From positions 1 through 63,413 of the forward strand of contig JAIPJR010000002.1 of assembly GCA_021734045.1 (NCBI GenBank): DNA of 63,413 nt, read 5' to 3'. Below are positions 7,420-16,609 of the stretch, piece by piece. This DNA is from Fidelibacterota bacterium. GTDB lineage: Bacteria; Fidelibacterota; UBA8477. How positions within the stretch are numbered: the stretch's first letter is position 1; each line of letters opens with the position of its first letter. The translations under genes were made by a program, and so were the position numbers. A model generated the notes under the pieces. That model worked only from the letters and a program-made list of their open reading frames with translations, did not search any database and was not told the origin of the DNA.

Positions 7420-10167
7420 TCAGTGGGCTTCCAGCCAATTGTCCCCTACACCCAGATCCACCTTCAACGGGACCTTCAACCGATAAGCATTTTCCATTTT
7501 ATCGGTCACCAGATCGCGTACTTCTTCCAGTTCGGCTTCGGGTAATTCGAAAACCAATTCATCATGCACCTGTAGTATCATCATGGTTTCCAGGCGGCGA
7601 TTCTGCAATTCCTTGTGAATTTCAATCATAGCCAGCTTGATAATGTCCGCAGCCGTCCCCTGAATGGGCATGTTAATGGCTACCCGTTCAGCACCTTCGC
7701 GGGTCATGCGATTGGCGGCGTCAATGTCCGGAACCGGCCGACGGCGCCCCAAAAGCGTCTGTACATATTTGTGCTCCCGGGCGAATTCCAGTGTGGCATC
7801 AATGTATCGGCGAATACCGGGGTAGGAATTGAAATATTGGTCAATTAATTCCAAAGCCTCATCGCGACTGATATCCAACTCATTAGACATTCTAAAGGGA
7901 CCCGCGCCATACATGATGCCAAAATTGACCACCTTGGCGCGGCGGCGCTGCTCACTGGTGACTTCGTCAGGTGGGACATTGAAGACTTTGGCGGCAGTGG
8001 TGCGATGCACATCCTCATCGTTTTTAAATGCGGCGATAAGGGTTTCATCTTCGGAATAATGCGCCATCAGGCGCAATTCTACCTGGCTGTAATCGGCAGA
8101 AGCGAGTTTCCAACCCGGGTTTTGCGGCCGGAATGCCCGGCGGATATCGCGTCCCATTTCAGTCCGAATGGGGATATTCTGAAAATTGGGATTGGTGGAA
8201 CTAAGGCGCCCTGTGGCAGCGATGGTCTGGTTAAAGGAGCTGTGAATGCGGCCGGTCTTGGGATGCACCAATTGTGGCAGCGCATCCGTGTATGTGGATT
8301 TCAGCTTAGCCACCTGGCGATAGTCCAGAATAAATTTGGGAATAGTATACTTCTTCGCCAGCGTTTCCAGGACATTCACATCAGTGGAATAGCCCGTCTT
8401 GGTTTTACGGACCGGCGGTATCTCCATTTTCTCAAATAAAATTTTTCCCAGCTGTTTAGGACTGTTGATGTTGAATTCCTCACCGGCTTCTGCGTAAATC
8501 TTCTTTTCCAGCTCAGCCAATTGATTTTTAAACTCATTGGATTGCTCATTCAAAATCTCCACATCGACGAAAGCGCCGTTCCACTCCATCAGACTCAGTA
8601 CATCGATGAGGGGCAACTCAATTCGCTCTAAAATGGGCATGAGTTTTTGCGCTTCCATTTTTTCCTGTAAATGGCGGGTCAGCTGCAGGGCGATATCCGC
8701 ATCTTCTGCGGCGTAAAATGTTATTTTTTCAACCGGAACAGTGTGCATGGGGTACACATCCGATTCTTCCTGCTTCACCTCTAAATCTTCGATTTTCATC
8801 GTCTGATAGCCCAGATACAACTGCGCCAAATCGTCCAGATTATACCCGCGTCCGCCCGGATTCACCAGATAGGCTGCCAGCATGGAATCGAAGTGAATGC
8901 CCTGCACGGCGATACCGTAGCCGCGCAGAACCGACAAGTCATACTTCAGATTCTGACCGGTTTTGCGAATATCCGGATTGTCCCAAAATGGCTTCAGAGC
9001 TGCCAGAATATCGTCAATATCACCGGGGCCAAAATCGTTCTTCCCGGCTTCCGGAAAATCCACCGCTACATACAATCCCTGGTCCACTTCCCAGGAGAAT
9101 GACAACCCCACAATCCTGGCGTCGTGCGGTTTCAGGCTGGTGGTTTCCAGATCAAACGCCACCAGATCCTGCCCCATTAAGTCCTCTACCAGGGATTTCA
9201 ACTCCGTCTGATTGCGGACCGTTGTATAATTTTTTTTCGCTGCTTCTCCGGTGTGTTCACTATTCACGCCCGGTAATTCGCTGAGTAGCTTGATAAAACT
9301 AAATAATTCCAGTTCCTGAAACCGATGGGTGAGGTTATCCACCTGGATGGGCTGACGGAGCATATCTTTCCATTGTAAATCCAGCTCCATATCGGTTTTA
9401 ATCGTGACTAAATCCTTGGAGAGGAAAGCCTGCTTTTTGTGCGCCAGCAATTTCTCCTTGAGTTTGGGATTCTTCACATCCTCTATATTTTCATAGAGTT
9501 TCTCAATACTGCGATGGGTTTGCAGTAGCTTTACCGCGGTCTTTGGTCCAACCCCCGGAACGCCCGGGACATTATCACTGCTATCCCCCATCAACCCCAG
9601 TAAATCAATAATATTTTCCGGTGGAACACCCCAGTTCTCCTGCACAAATTCAGGCGTCCAGATGCTGTTATCTTTTGGATTTTCAATGACGACCAGCTCA
9701 TTCACCAACTGAGCAAAATCTTTGTCACCGGTGAGAATTTTCACCTGCACACCATCTCGCGCAGCCTGTTTGGAAAGGGTACCGATGATGTCGTCCGCTT
9801 CGAACCCGGGTTTCCGCAAAACCGGTATGGCCAAACCATCTAAAATCTCATCAATAACCGGGAGTTGAGCAGACATTTCATCCGGCATTTTTTCACGGGT
9901 GGCTTTGTAATCCGGGTATTTTTCGTGGCGAAAGGTCTTCTCTTTGGTATCCATAACCACGGCGATATAGCGTGGCTTTTCGTCAATCAACAGGCGCAGA
10001 ACGCTATTGGTGAATCCGTAAACCGCGCTCACCAACTGACCTTTGGAATTAATTAATGGATTGCGGATAAAAGCGAAGTGAGCCCGGTAGGCCAGCGCTG
10101 ATCCGTCGATGAGGTAAAGCGTTTTGTCTGCATCGGTAGATGGTGGCGTTGGTTTGGATGATGACAT
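7420..10167 (-). CDS. polA: DNA polymerase I
   Basis: This polymerase removes RNA primers and fills gaps in replication and repair. All three domains are present: 5'-3' exonuclease (about residues 18-300), 3'-5' proofreading exonuclease (about 330-510) and family A polymerase (about 540-915). The proofreading residues look intact (FDLETTSL, NLKYDLSVL, YAAEDADIAL), which is not true of all bacterial Pol I. Polymerase motifs TGRLSSTNPNFQNIP, DYSQVELRLMAHY and QVHDELVFE are complete. The ATG at 10167 is preferred because GAGG stands five bases before it; in-frame ATG codons at 10191 and 10239 would add 8 or 24 residues. Confidence 0.96.
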   Translation of the reverse strand: MSSSKPTPPSTDADKTLYLIDGSALAYRAHFAFIRNPLINSKGQLVSAVYGFTNSVLRLLIDEKPRYIAVVMDTKEKTFRHEKYPDYKATREKMPDEMSAQLPVIDEILDGLAIPVLRKPGFEADDIIGTLSKQAARDGVQVKILTGDKDFAQLVNELVVIENPKDNSIWTPEFVQENWGVPPENIIDLLGLMGDSSDNVPGVPGVGPKTAVKLLQTHRSIEKLYENIEDVKNPKLKEKLLAHKKQAFLSKDLVTIKTDMELDLQWKDMLRQPIQVDNLTHRFQELELFSFIKLLSELPGVNSEHTGEAAKKNYTTVRNQTELKSLVEDLMGQDLVAFDLETTSLKPHDARIVGLSFSWEVDQGLYVAVDFPEAGKNDFGPGDIDDILAALKPFWDNPDIRKTGQNLKYDLSVLRGYGIAVQGIHFDSMLAAYLVNPGGRGYNLDDLAQLYLGYQTMKIEDLEVKQEESDVYPMHTVPVEKITFYAAEDADIALQLTRHLQEKMEAQKLMPILERIELPLIDVLSLMEWNGAFVDVEILNEQSNEFKNQLAELEKKIYAEAGEEFNINSPKQLGKILFEKMEIPPVRKTKTGYSTDVNVLETLAKKYTIPKFILDYRQVAKLKSTYTDALPQLVHPKTGRIHSSFNQTIAATGRLSSTNPNFQNIPIRTEMGRDIRRAFRPQNPGWKLASADYSQVELRLMAHYSEDETLIAAFKNDEDVHRTTAAKVFNVPPDEVTSEQRRRAKVVNFGIMYGAGPFRMSNELDISRDEALELIDQYFNSYPGIRRYIDATLEFAREHKYVQTLLGRRRPVPDIDAANRMTREGAERVAINMPIQGTAADIIKLAMIEIHKELQNRRLETMMILQVHDELVFELPEAELEEVRDLVTDKMENAYRLKVPLKVDLGVGDNWLEAH

Positions 10168-10307
10168 GGATGCCTCGAATAGATCGGTCATAATGGATTC
10201 CGTTTTTATTGAGCAGGTAAGATAGCTGCTCAAGCGCAATTATTGAAGTGCTGGATTCGTTTCGAAGCTGATTTGGCGAATCATGATCAGTGGCACCATT
10301 GTAGCGA

Positions 10308-11621
10308 CTAAGGTTTAACGATATCGCCGTACAATTCGTAAGGACCGGCACTATGGATTTTCACCTGCTCAAAAGCGCCAACTGTAGCCGGGCCATCCAC
10401 ATAAACCACATTATCAATTTCTGGCGCATCCCAGCGGGTTCGGCCGACAAAAGTACCCGCTTGCTCAATGTCCGGGCGATCAATCAGCACAGAGAGTGTT
10501 TCACCGATAAAGGCTTCATTTTTTTCCTGGGCAATGCTGTACTGCAGATTCATCACCGCATCCTGACGCTCCAGTTTCACCTCTTCCGGCACATCATCCG
10601 TCAATTCCGCACCTGATGTGCCCTCTTCTTCTGAATAGGTAAAGACCCCCACCCGATCGAACTGAACCTCTTCTAGAAAATCCATAAGAATGTCAAAATC
10701 TTCCGCCGTCTCACCGGGAAATCCCACCACGATGGATGTACGCAGTCGAACACCCGGGATACCCGCTTTAATGTCCCGGAGCAGGCGCCGTAAACCTTCA
10801 TTGTCAAGACCGCGTTTCATGGCCGTGAGCATCTTGGTGGATCCGTGCTGCACCGGCATGTCAATATAGGGCAACAGTCGTTTGGCTTTTTGAAAAACGG
10901 GAATCAGCTTGCGAGAAAAATGGGACGGGTGCGCATAATGGAGCCGAATCCACTCCAATCCTTCCACCGCATCCAAGGCAGCCAGCAATTCATGGAGGTA
11001 ACGCTTGGGTTTTAAATCCCAACCATAGGTGGTGGTATCCTGGGCAATCACCATGAGTTCTTTCACACCCCGTTCGGCCAGCGTTTTAGCCTCCTCCACC
11101 AGGGATTCGATGGTTCGACTTCGTTGCATCCCCCGCATGATTGGAATGGAACAGAAGGAACAGACATTATCGCAGCCTTCTGAAATTTTCAGGTAAGCAT
11201 AATGGTTGGGAGTCATGAGCTTCCGCAGGTGTTCCGGATCATCAGCCAAATGCTTCCGATGCGCCACATGACGGAAGATGTTCTCAAAATCTTCTGTTTT
11301 AAAAAAAGCGTCCACCTCCGGAAGTTCAGCTTTTAGCTCATCCATGTAACGGGCGGACAAACAACCGGCCACCAGTAAATCCTTCAGTTTCCCGGCCTTC
11401 TTCAGTTCAGCCGTTTCCAAAATAACATCCACCGATTCCTGGCGTGCCGGACCGATAAATCCGCAAGTATTAATGATGACCGTTTCGGCAAACTCTACAT
11501 CATCTACCAGCTGCAAATTCGCTCGCTCCAATCCACCAGCAATAATCTCACTATCCACCGTGTTTTTGACACAACCCAGTGAGATGATGTGGACTTTTTT
11601 CTTTTCTATATTTTCGATCAT
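10308..11621 (-). CDS. rimO: Ribosomal protein S12 methylthiotransferase RimO
   Basis: This radical-SAM enzyme adds a methylthio group to the conserved aspartate of ribosomal protein S12. The N-terminal UPF0004 domain has the cluster cysteines in SLGCVKNTVDSE, NTCGF and VAGCLSARY. The radical-SAM CxxxCxxC motif is CDNVCSFC near residue 154. A C-terminal TRAM domain follows (about 370-437). The phrase SLGCVKNTVDSE is characteristic of RimO rather than MiaB. The length of 437 is standard. GAGG precedes the ATG by five bases. Confidence 0.95.
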   Translation of the reverse strand: MIENIEKKKVHIISLGCVKNTVDSEIIAGGLERANLQLVDDVEFAETVIINTCGFIGPARQESVDVILETAELKKAGKLKDLLVAGCLSARYMDELKAELPEVDAFFKTEDFENIFRHVAHRKHLADDPEHLRKLMTPNHYAYLKISEGCDNVCSFCSIPIMRGMQRSRTIESLVEEAKTLAERGVKELMVIAQDTTTYGWDLKPKRYLHELLAALDAVEGLEWIRLHYAHPSHFSRKLIPVFQKAKRLLPYIDMPVQHGSTKMLTAMKRGLDNEGLRRLLRDIKAGIPGVRLRTSIVVGFPGETAEDFDILMDFLEEVQFDRVGVFTYSEEEGTSGAELTDDVPEEVKLERQDAVMNLQYSIAQEKNEAFIGETLSVLIDRPDIEQAGTFVGRTRWDAPEIDNVVYVDGPATVGAFEQVKIHSAGPYELYGDIVKP

Positions 11622-11818
11622 TATATCCTCGTTTTATTGAACACAAAATCGATACAAAGCGTCTCCCTGAGCTGGTGGGAGGGCGTTTTGAAAATAAATA
11701 CTCTCAAAATTATCCATTCCGCTTCCCATGAGCTCGGGATACTAACCAGGTGCATTTTTCAAATCAAAACATCCATTCTTGGCTGAATATTTGAATATTC
11801 GTGTTTTCCCGGAAAACC

Positions 11819-12739
11819 TTACCCTTCGAAGATTGCGTTAACATACGCTTCCGGGTCAAAGCGTTGGATATCTTCCACCTGCTCCCCAATGCCGATGTAT
11901 TTCACCGGAATGGAGACCCGCTGATTAATGGCGATAGCGATACCACCCTTGGCGGTACCGTCCAGTTTGGTGAGAAACAGATGATCCACCGGCGTGGCTT
12001 CTGAAAATTGCTGTGCCTGGATCAGGGCATTTTGGCCGGTGGTTGCATCTATAACCAACAGGGTTTCATGGGGTGCGTCGGGAATCACCTTTTGTACCAC
12101 CCGACGGATTTTTTTCAGCTCTTCCATGAGGTTTTTCTGGGTATGAATCCTTCCTGCCGTATCAATCAGAACCGCATCGGTTCCGCGGGATTTAGCCGCC
12201 TGCAGGGCATCAAAGACCACTGAGCTGGGATCTTTCGCGCCGGGATTGTGGATGAACTGGGCACCGGTACGATCCGCCCAGATCTTCAGCTGATTCACCG
12301 CGGCAGCCCGGAATGTGTCACCAGCTACCAGCATTACCGATTGATTTTCCCGTGCGTATAGATGCGCTAATTTTCCGATGGAAGTGGTCTTGCCGGTACC
12401 ATTCACACCCACCACCAAAATCACATGGGGATGATGGGTGGTATCATCAACCGTTTCCCGGTTTGCCAGTCGTTGCGTTAAATCAGTTTTCAGGTACGCC
12501 AAAACTTTCTCAGCGGTTACAACCTGGGAGGCTGGAAATGTTTTCCGCAGGTCTTCAATCAGTTCCAAAGCTACATCCACGCCCACATCAGCCTGGATCA
12601 GGATTTCCTCCAATTGCTCCAGAATATCCTCATCCAGCGGAATATTCCCGGTGAACAATTTGGTAATATTATTCCGCACCAGTGAGCGGGTTCTGGAAAG
12701 CCGGTCCTTGAGTCTGGAAAACACATTCCCTACAGCCAT
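11819..12739 (-). CDS. ftsY: Signal recognition particle receptor FtsY
   Basis: This GTPase docks SRP-ribosome complexes at the Sec translocon. At 306 residues it consists only of the NG domain and lacks the acidic A domain found in E. coli, which is common outside gammaproteobacteria. GTPase motifs are GVNGTGKTTSIGKLA (about residue 112), DTAGR and TKLDGTAKGG, with the family signature GDTFRAAAVNQL. AGGA stands eight bases before the ATG. It follows pgsA on the same strand across about 105 bases. Confidence 0.96.
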   Translation of the reverse strand: MAVGNVFSRLKDRLSRTRSLVRNNITKLFTGNIPLDEDILEQLEEILIQADVGVDVALELIEDLRKTFPASQVVTAEKVLAYLKTDLTQRLANRETVDDTTHHPHVILVVGVNGTGKTTSIGKLAHLYARENQSVMLVAGDTFRAAAVNQLKIWADRTGAQFIHNPGAKDPSSVVFDALQAAKSRGTDAVLIDTAGRIHTQKNLMEELKKIRRVVQKVIPDAPHETLLVIDATTGQNALIQAQQFSEATPVDHLFLTKLDGTAKGGIAIAINQRVSIPVKYIGIGEQVEDIQRFDPEAYVNAIFEG

Positions 12740-12845
12740 AACACAAATCCTATTTCAGCAACAGTAGCTATCATTCATTCCGGCGATACTTTTAACATGA
12801 AGGGGAGGGATTCACAAGGAGAGATTTTACAGGTTGAACAGGCGT

Positions 12846-13421
12846 TCAGGCGGCTGAGTCACGCTTCACATCCACCACGAAATAGATGTAATAGAGGCGG
12901 AGATAAAATATCCATGAAATCGAATTCAGCAGGACAGTTGCGCCCAGGACATAGTAGGCCCAGGGATAGACTTGGAAGATAAAAAGGATGATGGTGGAGG
13001 CAGTGAATGCCAGCGACCATTTTCCCGTGCGATTGGCCTGAAGTTCCCGTTTTGAATCTTTGGTCACCCACAATCCGATGAGTGAAATGGTGGCATCCCG
13101 ACCGATGATAAACAAAATGAACCAGAGCGGGACCGTGGTATTAATAGGCGTGGCAAACAGAAATGAGGCAAAAATCACGACTTTGTCCGCGATGGGATCC
13201 AGCATTTTTCCAATGCGTGTCACCTCTTTATAGGAGCGGGCAAACCAGCCATCAAAAAAATCAGATAAAATGGCCAGCGCAATCCAAATCGTGGCAGCGG
13301 TGGGAATGCGCGTCGTGCTCATATCCCATTTGTTCAGACTCAGCACGATGGGAATGGCCATAAATGCCCGGGCCAGGGAAATGGCGTTTGGGATGGTTAT
13401 ATATTGCTTCAGATTGGCCAT
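12846..13421 (-). CDS. pgsA: CDP-alcohol phosphatidyltransferase, probably phosphatidylglycerophosphate synthase
   Basis: This inner-membrane enzyme transfers a phosphatidyl group from CDP-diacylglycerol to an alcohol. The 191 residues contain several membrane segments and one perfect family motif, D-x2-DG-x2-AR-x8-G-x3-D-x3-D (DFFDGWFAR, then GKMLDPIADK). The PgsA assignment rests on length, the 'LDPIADK' form and the motif; a related CDP-alcohol transferase acting on another acceptor is possible. The start codon lies one base after the stop of the ABC ATPase gene, so translation is likely coupled. Confidence 0.82.
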   Translation of the reverse strand: MANLKQYITIPNAISLARAFMAIPIVLSLNKWDMSTTRIPTAATIWIALAILSDFFDGWFARSYKEVTRIGKMLDPIADKVVIFASFLFATPINTTVPLWFILFIIGRDATISLIGLWVTKDSKRELQANRTGKWSLAFTASTIILFIFQVYPWAYYVLGATVLLNSISWIFYLRLYYIYFVVDVKRDSAA

Positions 13422-13422
13422 A

Positions 13423-14085
13423 TTAAATCGGTTGGCGAATGGTCCTTACCCCGAATTTTTGAATCAGATTCCGGGATTTTGAGAACTCTTCGGACACGCC
13501 CTGGTACACAATTCCTCCTGCTTCAAAACCCAATACAAATCTGCGACCATTTATCACATCCAACGCGTGGGTAATTACAACGAGCCCGGCTAAACGGGCT
13601 TGTAACGTATTCAGCAAATCCAGCATCACCAATGCTTCATTTGGGCCCAAGCCAATAGTAGGCTCATCCAGAATCAGATATGACGCTTCCAGATACAACG
13701 CGCATGCCAGTGCAGCCCGACGGCGTTCGCCTCCGCTGAGCCAGCGCAAGGGATAGGACGCCAGTTTGGAACTATCCAGACGGAATTGTGCGAAAAGATC
13801 GCCGAGCCTCTCACGATCATACCCGTCAGGAAACAGATACCCCAGTTGTTCTGCCAGGGTTTCGGCGAAAAAAAACTGTTCCATACTCTGGGGTACATAT
13901 AGCCATTTTTCCGCTGTCCTATTCCCTGTTTTCAGCACCCCGGCAACAGCTTTCGCCCACGTGGATTTTCCGCTGCCATTCTGCCCCACCATGGCGATAC
14001 CCGCTGTGGGATCCAGATTGACCTCTGCGGTTCTGAGCATAAATCCACTTTTGATAAATGGTATGTGCTGGGCCGGAAATTGCAT
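13423..14085 (-). CDS. ECF-type ABC transporter ATP-binding protein (second of a pair)
   Basis: An ABC ATPase of 220 residues with Walker A GQNGSGKST, signature LSGGERRRAA and Walker B YLILDEP followed by the H-loop TH. The Q-loop segment PQSMEQFFFAETLAEQLG resembles the EcfA/CbiO group, whose members power ECF vitamin and metal importers. The ATG at 14085 overlaps the stop of the upstream ATPase gene as TGATG; a GTG one codon earlier is also possible. No transmembrane T component or S component gene is visible beside it, so its membrane partner must be encoded elsewhere if it is an ECF system. Confidence 0.82.
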   Translation of the reverse strand: MQFPAQHIPFIKSGFMLRTAEVNLDPTAGIAMVGQNGSGKSTWAKAVAGVLKTGNRTAEKWLYVPQSMEQFFFAETLAEQLGYLFPDGYDRERLGDLFAQFRLDSSKLASYPLRWLSGGERRRAALACALYLEASYLILDEPTIGLGPNEALVMLDLLNTLQARLAGLVVITHALDVINGRRFVLGFEAGGIVYQGVSEEFSKSRNLIQKFGVRTIRQPI

Positions 14086-14753
14086 CACACCCGCTCCACA
14101 AGCTTTCCGTCTATCAAATGCAGTGTTCGTGTCCCCCAGGCCGCCTCTTCCGGGTATTGGGTCACATGGACAATCGTCGTTCCGTCTGCATGAATAGTTT
14201 TAAGGTATTCTGCCAGCTTATCCACCTGTACGGCATCCAAATAGGATGTGGGTTCGTCCAGGAGTAGGATGGGCATTCTTTGTAGTACCAGCACCGCCAA
14301 AGCCAGACGCTGGCGCTCGCCACCGGAGAGGCTTTGTGGCGCTACCGGTAACCGCTGCGTCAAGCCGAATTGGTTCAACACACGCGCTTTCTCTTCCGGG
14401 GTAGCATCAACCACATAGTCGAGCTCTTCCTGAACCGTTTGCCCTAAAATCTGGTACACGGGATTTTGGCTGAGGAAACCCACACCAGCCTGTCGGGCAC
14501 CGCGAACACCAGCTTCGCTCACACAGATTCCATTTATCCAAACTTCGCCCGTATCAGGTTTTTGCAGCCCGGTGAGGAGTTTGAGTAAACTGGTTTTACC
14601 ACTGGCATTATCACCATGAATGGTTACGAATTCCCCCGGTTCAATAGTGAGCGATAATCCGTCAAAAATCACCCGCTGCCTGGCATGCCAGAGATAGGTC
14701 AGGTGTAGTTGTCGAACCTGAATACCCGTATGACCGGGAGAATTATTTTTCAC
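14085..14753 (-). CDS. ECF-type ABC transporter ATP-binding protein (first of a pair)
   Basis: An ABC ATPase of 222 residues with Walker A GDNASGKTS (A in place of the usual second G-loop residue), signature LSGGERQRLA, Walker B ILLLDEP and an Asp after DEPTSYL. The Q-loop SQNPVYQILGQTVQEELDYV closely follows the QNP-x-Q-(I/L) ... TV-(E/x)-E pattern of EcfA proteins. GTG is the likely start and overlaps the polyprenyl synthase gene by 11 bases. The pair would form the heterodimeric motor of an energy-coupling-factor importer; the substrate is unknown. Confidence 0.82.
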   Translation of the reverse strand: MKNNSPGHTGIQVRQLHLTYLWHARQRVIFDGLSLTIEPGEFVTIHGDNASGKTSLLKLLTGLQKPDTGEVWINGICVSEAGVRGARQAGVGFLSQNPVYQILGQTVQEELDYVVDATPEEKARVLNQFGLTQRLPVAPQSLSGGERQRLALAVLVLQRMPILLLDEPTSYLDAVQVDKLAEYLKTIHADGTTIVHVTQYPEEAAWGTRTLHLIDGKLVERV

Positions 14754-15720
14754 GCTGAATATTGAATTCGACGAATTGGGTTAGCGAATGCTTAGCTGGC
14801 GAATCGGGAAAACGGTCCAGGGAACGAATGGCGCGATCGCTGTATTCGCGCAGGCGCTGTTTTGCGTGTTCCAGGCCACCGGTACGTTGTACCAACTCCA
14901 GCACCCTTTTCTGATTTGCCTTACCTTTGCCTTTACTGAGTGCTCGTTTAATCTGCTTTCGCTCCTGCTTGCTAATCTGAGAAAAGGTGTGAATGAGGGG
15001 CAGCGTGACCATATTGTGTTTCAAATCCAGACCTATGGGTTTCCCCACACTGGCCTCCCGCCCTTCAAAATCGAACAAATCATCTTTCAGCTGAAATGCG
15101 ATACCAAAATTGTGTCCGTAATCATGGAGCGCCTTCCAATCGGCTTCGTCATCCGATGTGGTCATCATTCCCATCTTGCATCCGGCGGAAAGGAGTGAAG
15201 CCGTTTTGTCATCAATCATTCTGAAATAGGCTTCCTCAGTCATGGTATCAGACCGCGCCCGGTCGATCTGGTCAATTTCGCCGGTAACCAGGCGATCTGA
15301 GGTCTCACTTAGCAGCTTCAACAATTGAGGATTGCCAAGGTTGACCATGTTGATTAGTGCTTTGCTGAAAAGGTAATCGCCGATTAAAACACTCACTTTA
15401 TTACGCCAGATGGAATTAATACTGGGTAATCCCCGGCGCGTTTCCGCCTCGTCTACCACATCGTCATGCACCAATGTGGCTGTGTGCAGGGCCTCCACCA
15501 GGCAAGCGGCCCGGTAGGTGTCGGGTGTGCAATTGCCGCGTAGCTTCGCTGCCAGAAGCAAAAGCATGGGTCGCAGTTTTTTCCCTTTCTGTGCCACCAC
15601 ATATTTCATCACCTGGTTAATGAGAAATACATGGGATTTGAGCATGTCCTCAAATTCATGCTGAAAAGTATTGAATTCGGCATGAATCGGACGAATCACA
15701 TCATTGAGGGATATTTTCAC
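14743..15720 (-). CDS. Polyprenyl diphosphate synthase
   Basis: This trans-prenyltransferase condenses isopentenyl diphosphate onto an allylic primer to give long isoprenoid chains, such as quinone side chains. The 325 residues contain the first aspartate-rich motif as LVHDDVVDEAETRRG (about residue 82) and the second as FQLKDDLFDFEG (about residue 210). KGKKLRPMLLLL is the substrate-binding GKxxRP region. Bulky residues ahead of the first motif suit a long-chain product, but chain length is not certain. A GTG start overlaps the tatC stop as GTGA, so it is translationally coupled. Confidence 0.9.
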   Translation of the reverse strand: MKISLNDVIRPIHAEFNTFQHEFEDMLKSHVFLINQVMKYVVAQKGKKLRPMLLLLAAKLRGNCTPDTYRAACLVEALHTATLVHDDVVDEAETRRGLPSINSIWRNKVSVLIGDYLFSKALINMVNLGNPQLLKLLSETSDRLVTGEIDQIDRARSDTMTEEAYFRMIDDKTASLLSAGCKMGMMTTSDDEADWKALHDYGHNFGIAFQLKDDLFDFEGREASVGKPIGLDLKHNMVTLPLIHTFSQISKQERKQIKRALSKGKGKANQKRVLELVQRTGGLEHAKQRLREYSDRAIRSLDRFPDSPAKHSLTQFVEFNIQREK

Positions 15721-16487
15721 AGGAATAATCCGGACTCTTCCAATGCGGCGGAATCGCGTTTACGCTTCCCAACCAGGTAGGAAATAAAAATGCTGACTTC
15801 GTACAATAATATCATGGGTGACGCTACACCCAGCATAGTAAAAGGATCGGCGGGCGTGAAGATCGCAGCTAATAATAAAATCACCAAATAGGCAAAACGC
15901 CGAATTTTGTGCAATACTGATGGCGTGACGATACCCATACTGCTGAGCATGAACACAATCACGGGTAATTCAAAGGCCATTCCGGTAAATACCAGCAATA
16001 TCAACAGGTAGGACAGATAATCACCGATGGTGACATAGTTGATAAGCCCGGGCAGACCGTGATTTAAAATGGCAAAAAATTTCAGCGACCAGGGAATCAT
16101 GATGTAATAGGAAAAGAGTCCGCCGATGATAAAACATAGCATTGTCGCCACGATAAAGGTGGGTACATAGCGTTTCTCAGACTCAAATAATCCCGGTGCG
16201 ATAAATTGCCAGACATGATAGATAATCACCGGGATGGAAAATACCAGACCCACCATGATTGCGACCTTCATCTTGGCCAGGAATACACCTAAAATTGTGG
16301 TATTGAGTAATTGTAGCGGTGGTTCTGTTTGTTGGATCGGGTTCGAAAGTAACTCAATGATTTTATTAGAGAAATAGTAGCCTAATACGCCAAAAATAAT
16401 AATACTCACCAGCGATTTGATAATTCGCCAGCGCAGTTCCTCCAGGTGGTCAAGAAAAGGCATATCTTTCGTGGGGGCTTCCTCCAT
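15717..16487 (-). CDS. tatC: Sec-independent (twin-arginine) translocase subunit TatC
   Basis: This inner-membrane receptor recognises folded proteins bearing twin-arginine signals. It shows the N-terminal family signature MPFLDHLEELRWRIIKS and six hydrophobic segments, with the periplasmic loop FIAPGLFESEKRYV in the expected place. The ATG at 16487 gives 256 residues and places the signature near the N-terminus as in other TatC proteins; an in-frame TTG 12 codons upstream is possible. It heads the block tatC, prenyl synthase, two ATPases, pgsA. No tatA gene is seen in the window. Confidence 0.95.
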   Translation of the reverse strand: MEEAPTKDMPFLDHLEELRWRIIKSLVSIIIFGVLGYYFSNKIIELLSNPIQQTEPPLQLLNTTILGVFLAKMKVAIMVGLVFSIPVIIYHVWQFIAPGLFESEKRYVPTFIVATMLCFIIGGLFSYYIMIPWSLKFFAILNHGLPGLINYVTIGDYLSYLLILLVFTGMAFELPVIVFMLSSMGIVTPSVLHKIRRFAYLVILLLAAIFTPADPFTMLGVASPMILLYEVSIFISYLVGKRKRDSAALEESGLFL

Positions 16488-16609
16488 GGCGCCAAAAATA
16501 ATGGGGAATGGGACACTGCCCAATAAGGATTTGGCTTATTTATTCATCCCGAGTTTATCGGGCGGTCAGATAGTTTTCAAAACCGTCAAAATGCATATAC
16601 CGACCACCA

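Noticed and set aside
8718-9284. A 188-codon open frame antisense to polA
   Set aside because: Its composition (Pro, Ser, Arg rich) is what the reverse of a real coding frame gives, it has no family features, and polA on the other strand is intact.
11622-11818. Hairpin-like sequence between rimO and ftsY (CTCCC/GGGAG)
   Set aside because: Only five pairs and no T run; I see nothing else definite in this gap.
15717-16523. Longer tatC reading from a TTG at 16523
   Set aside because: It would place extra residues ahead of the conserved N-terminal signature and has no ribosome site; the ATG at 16487 is more natural.
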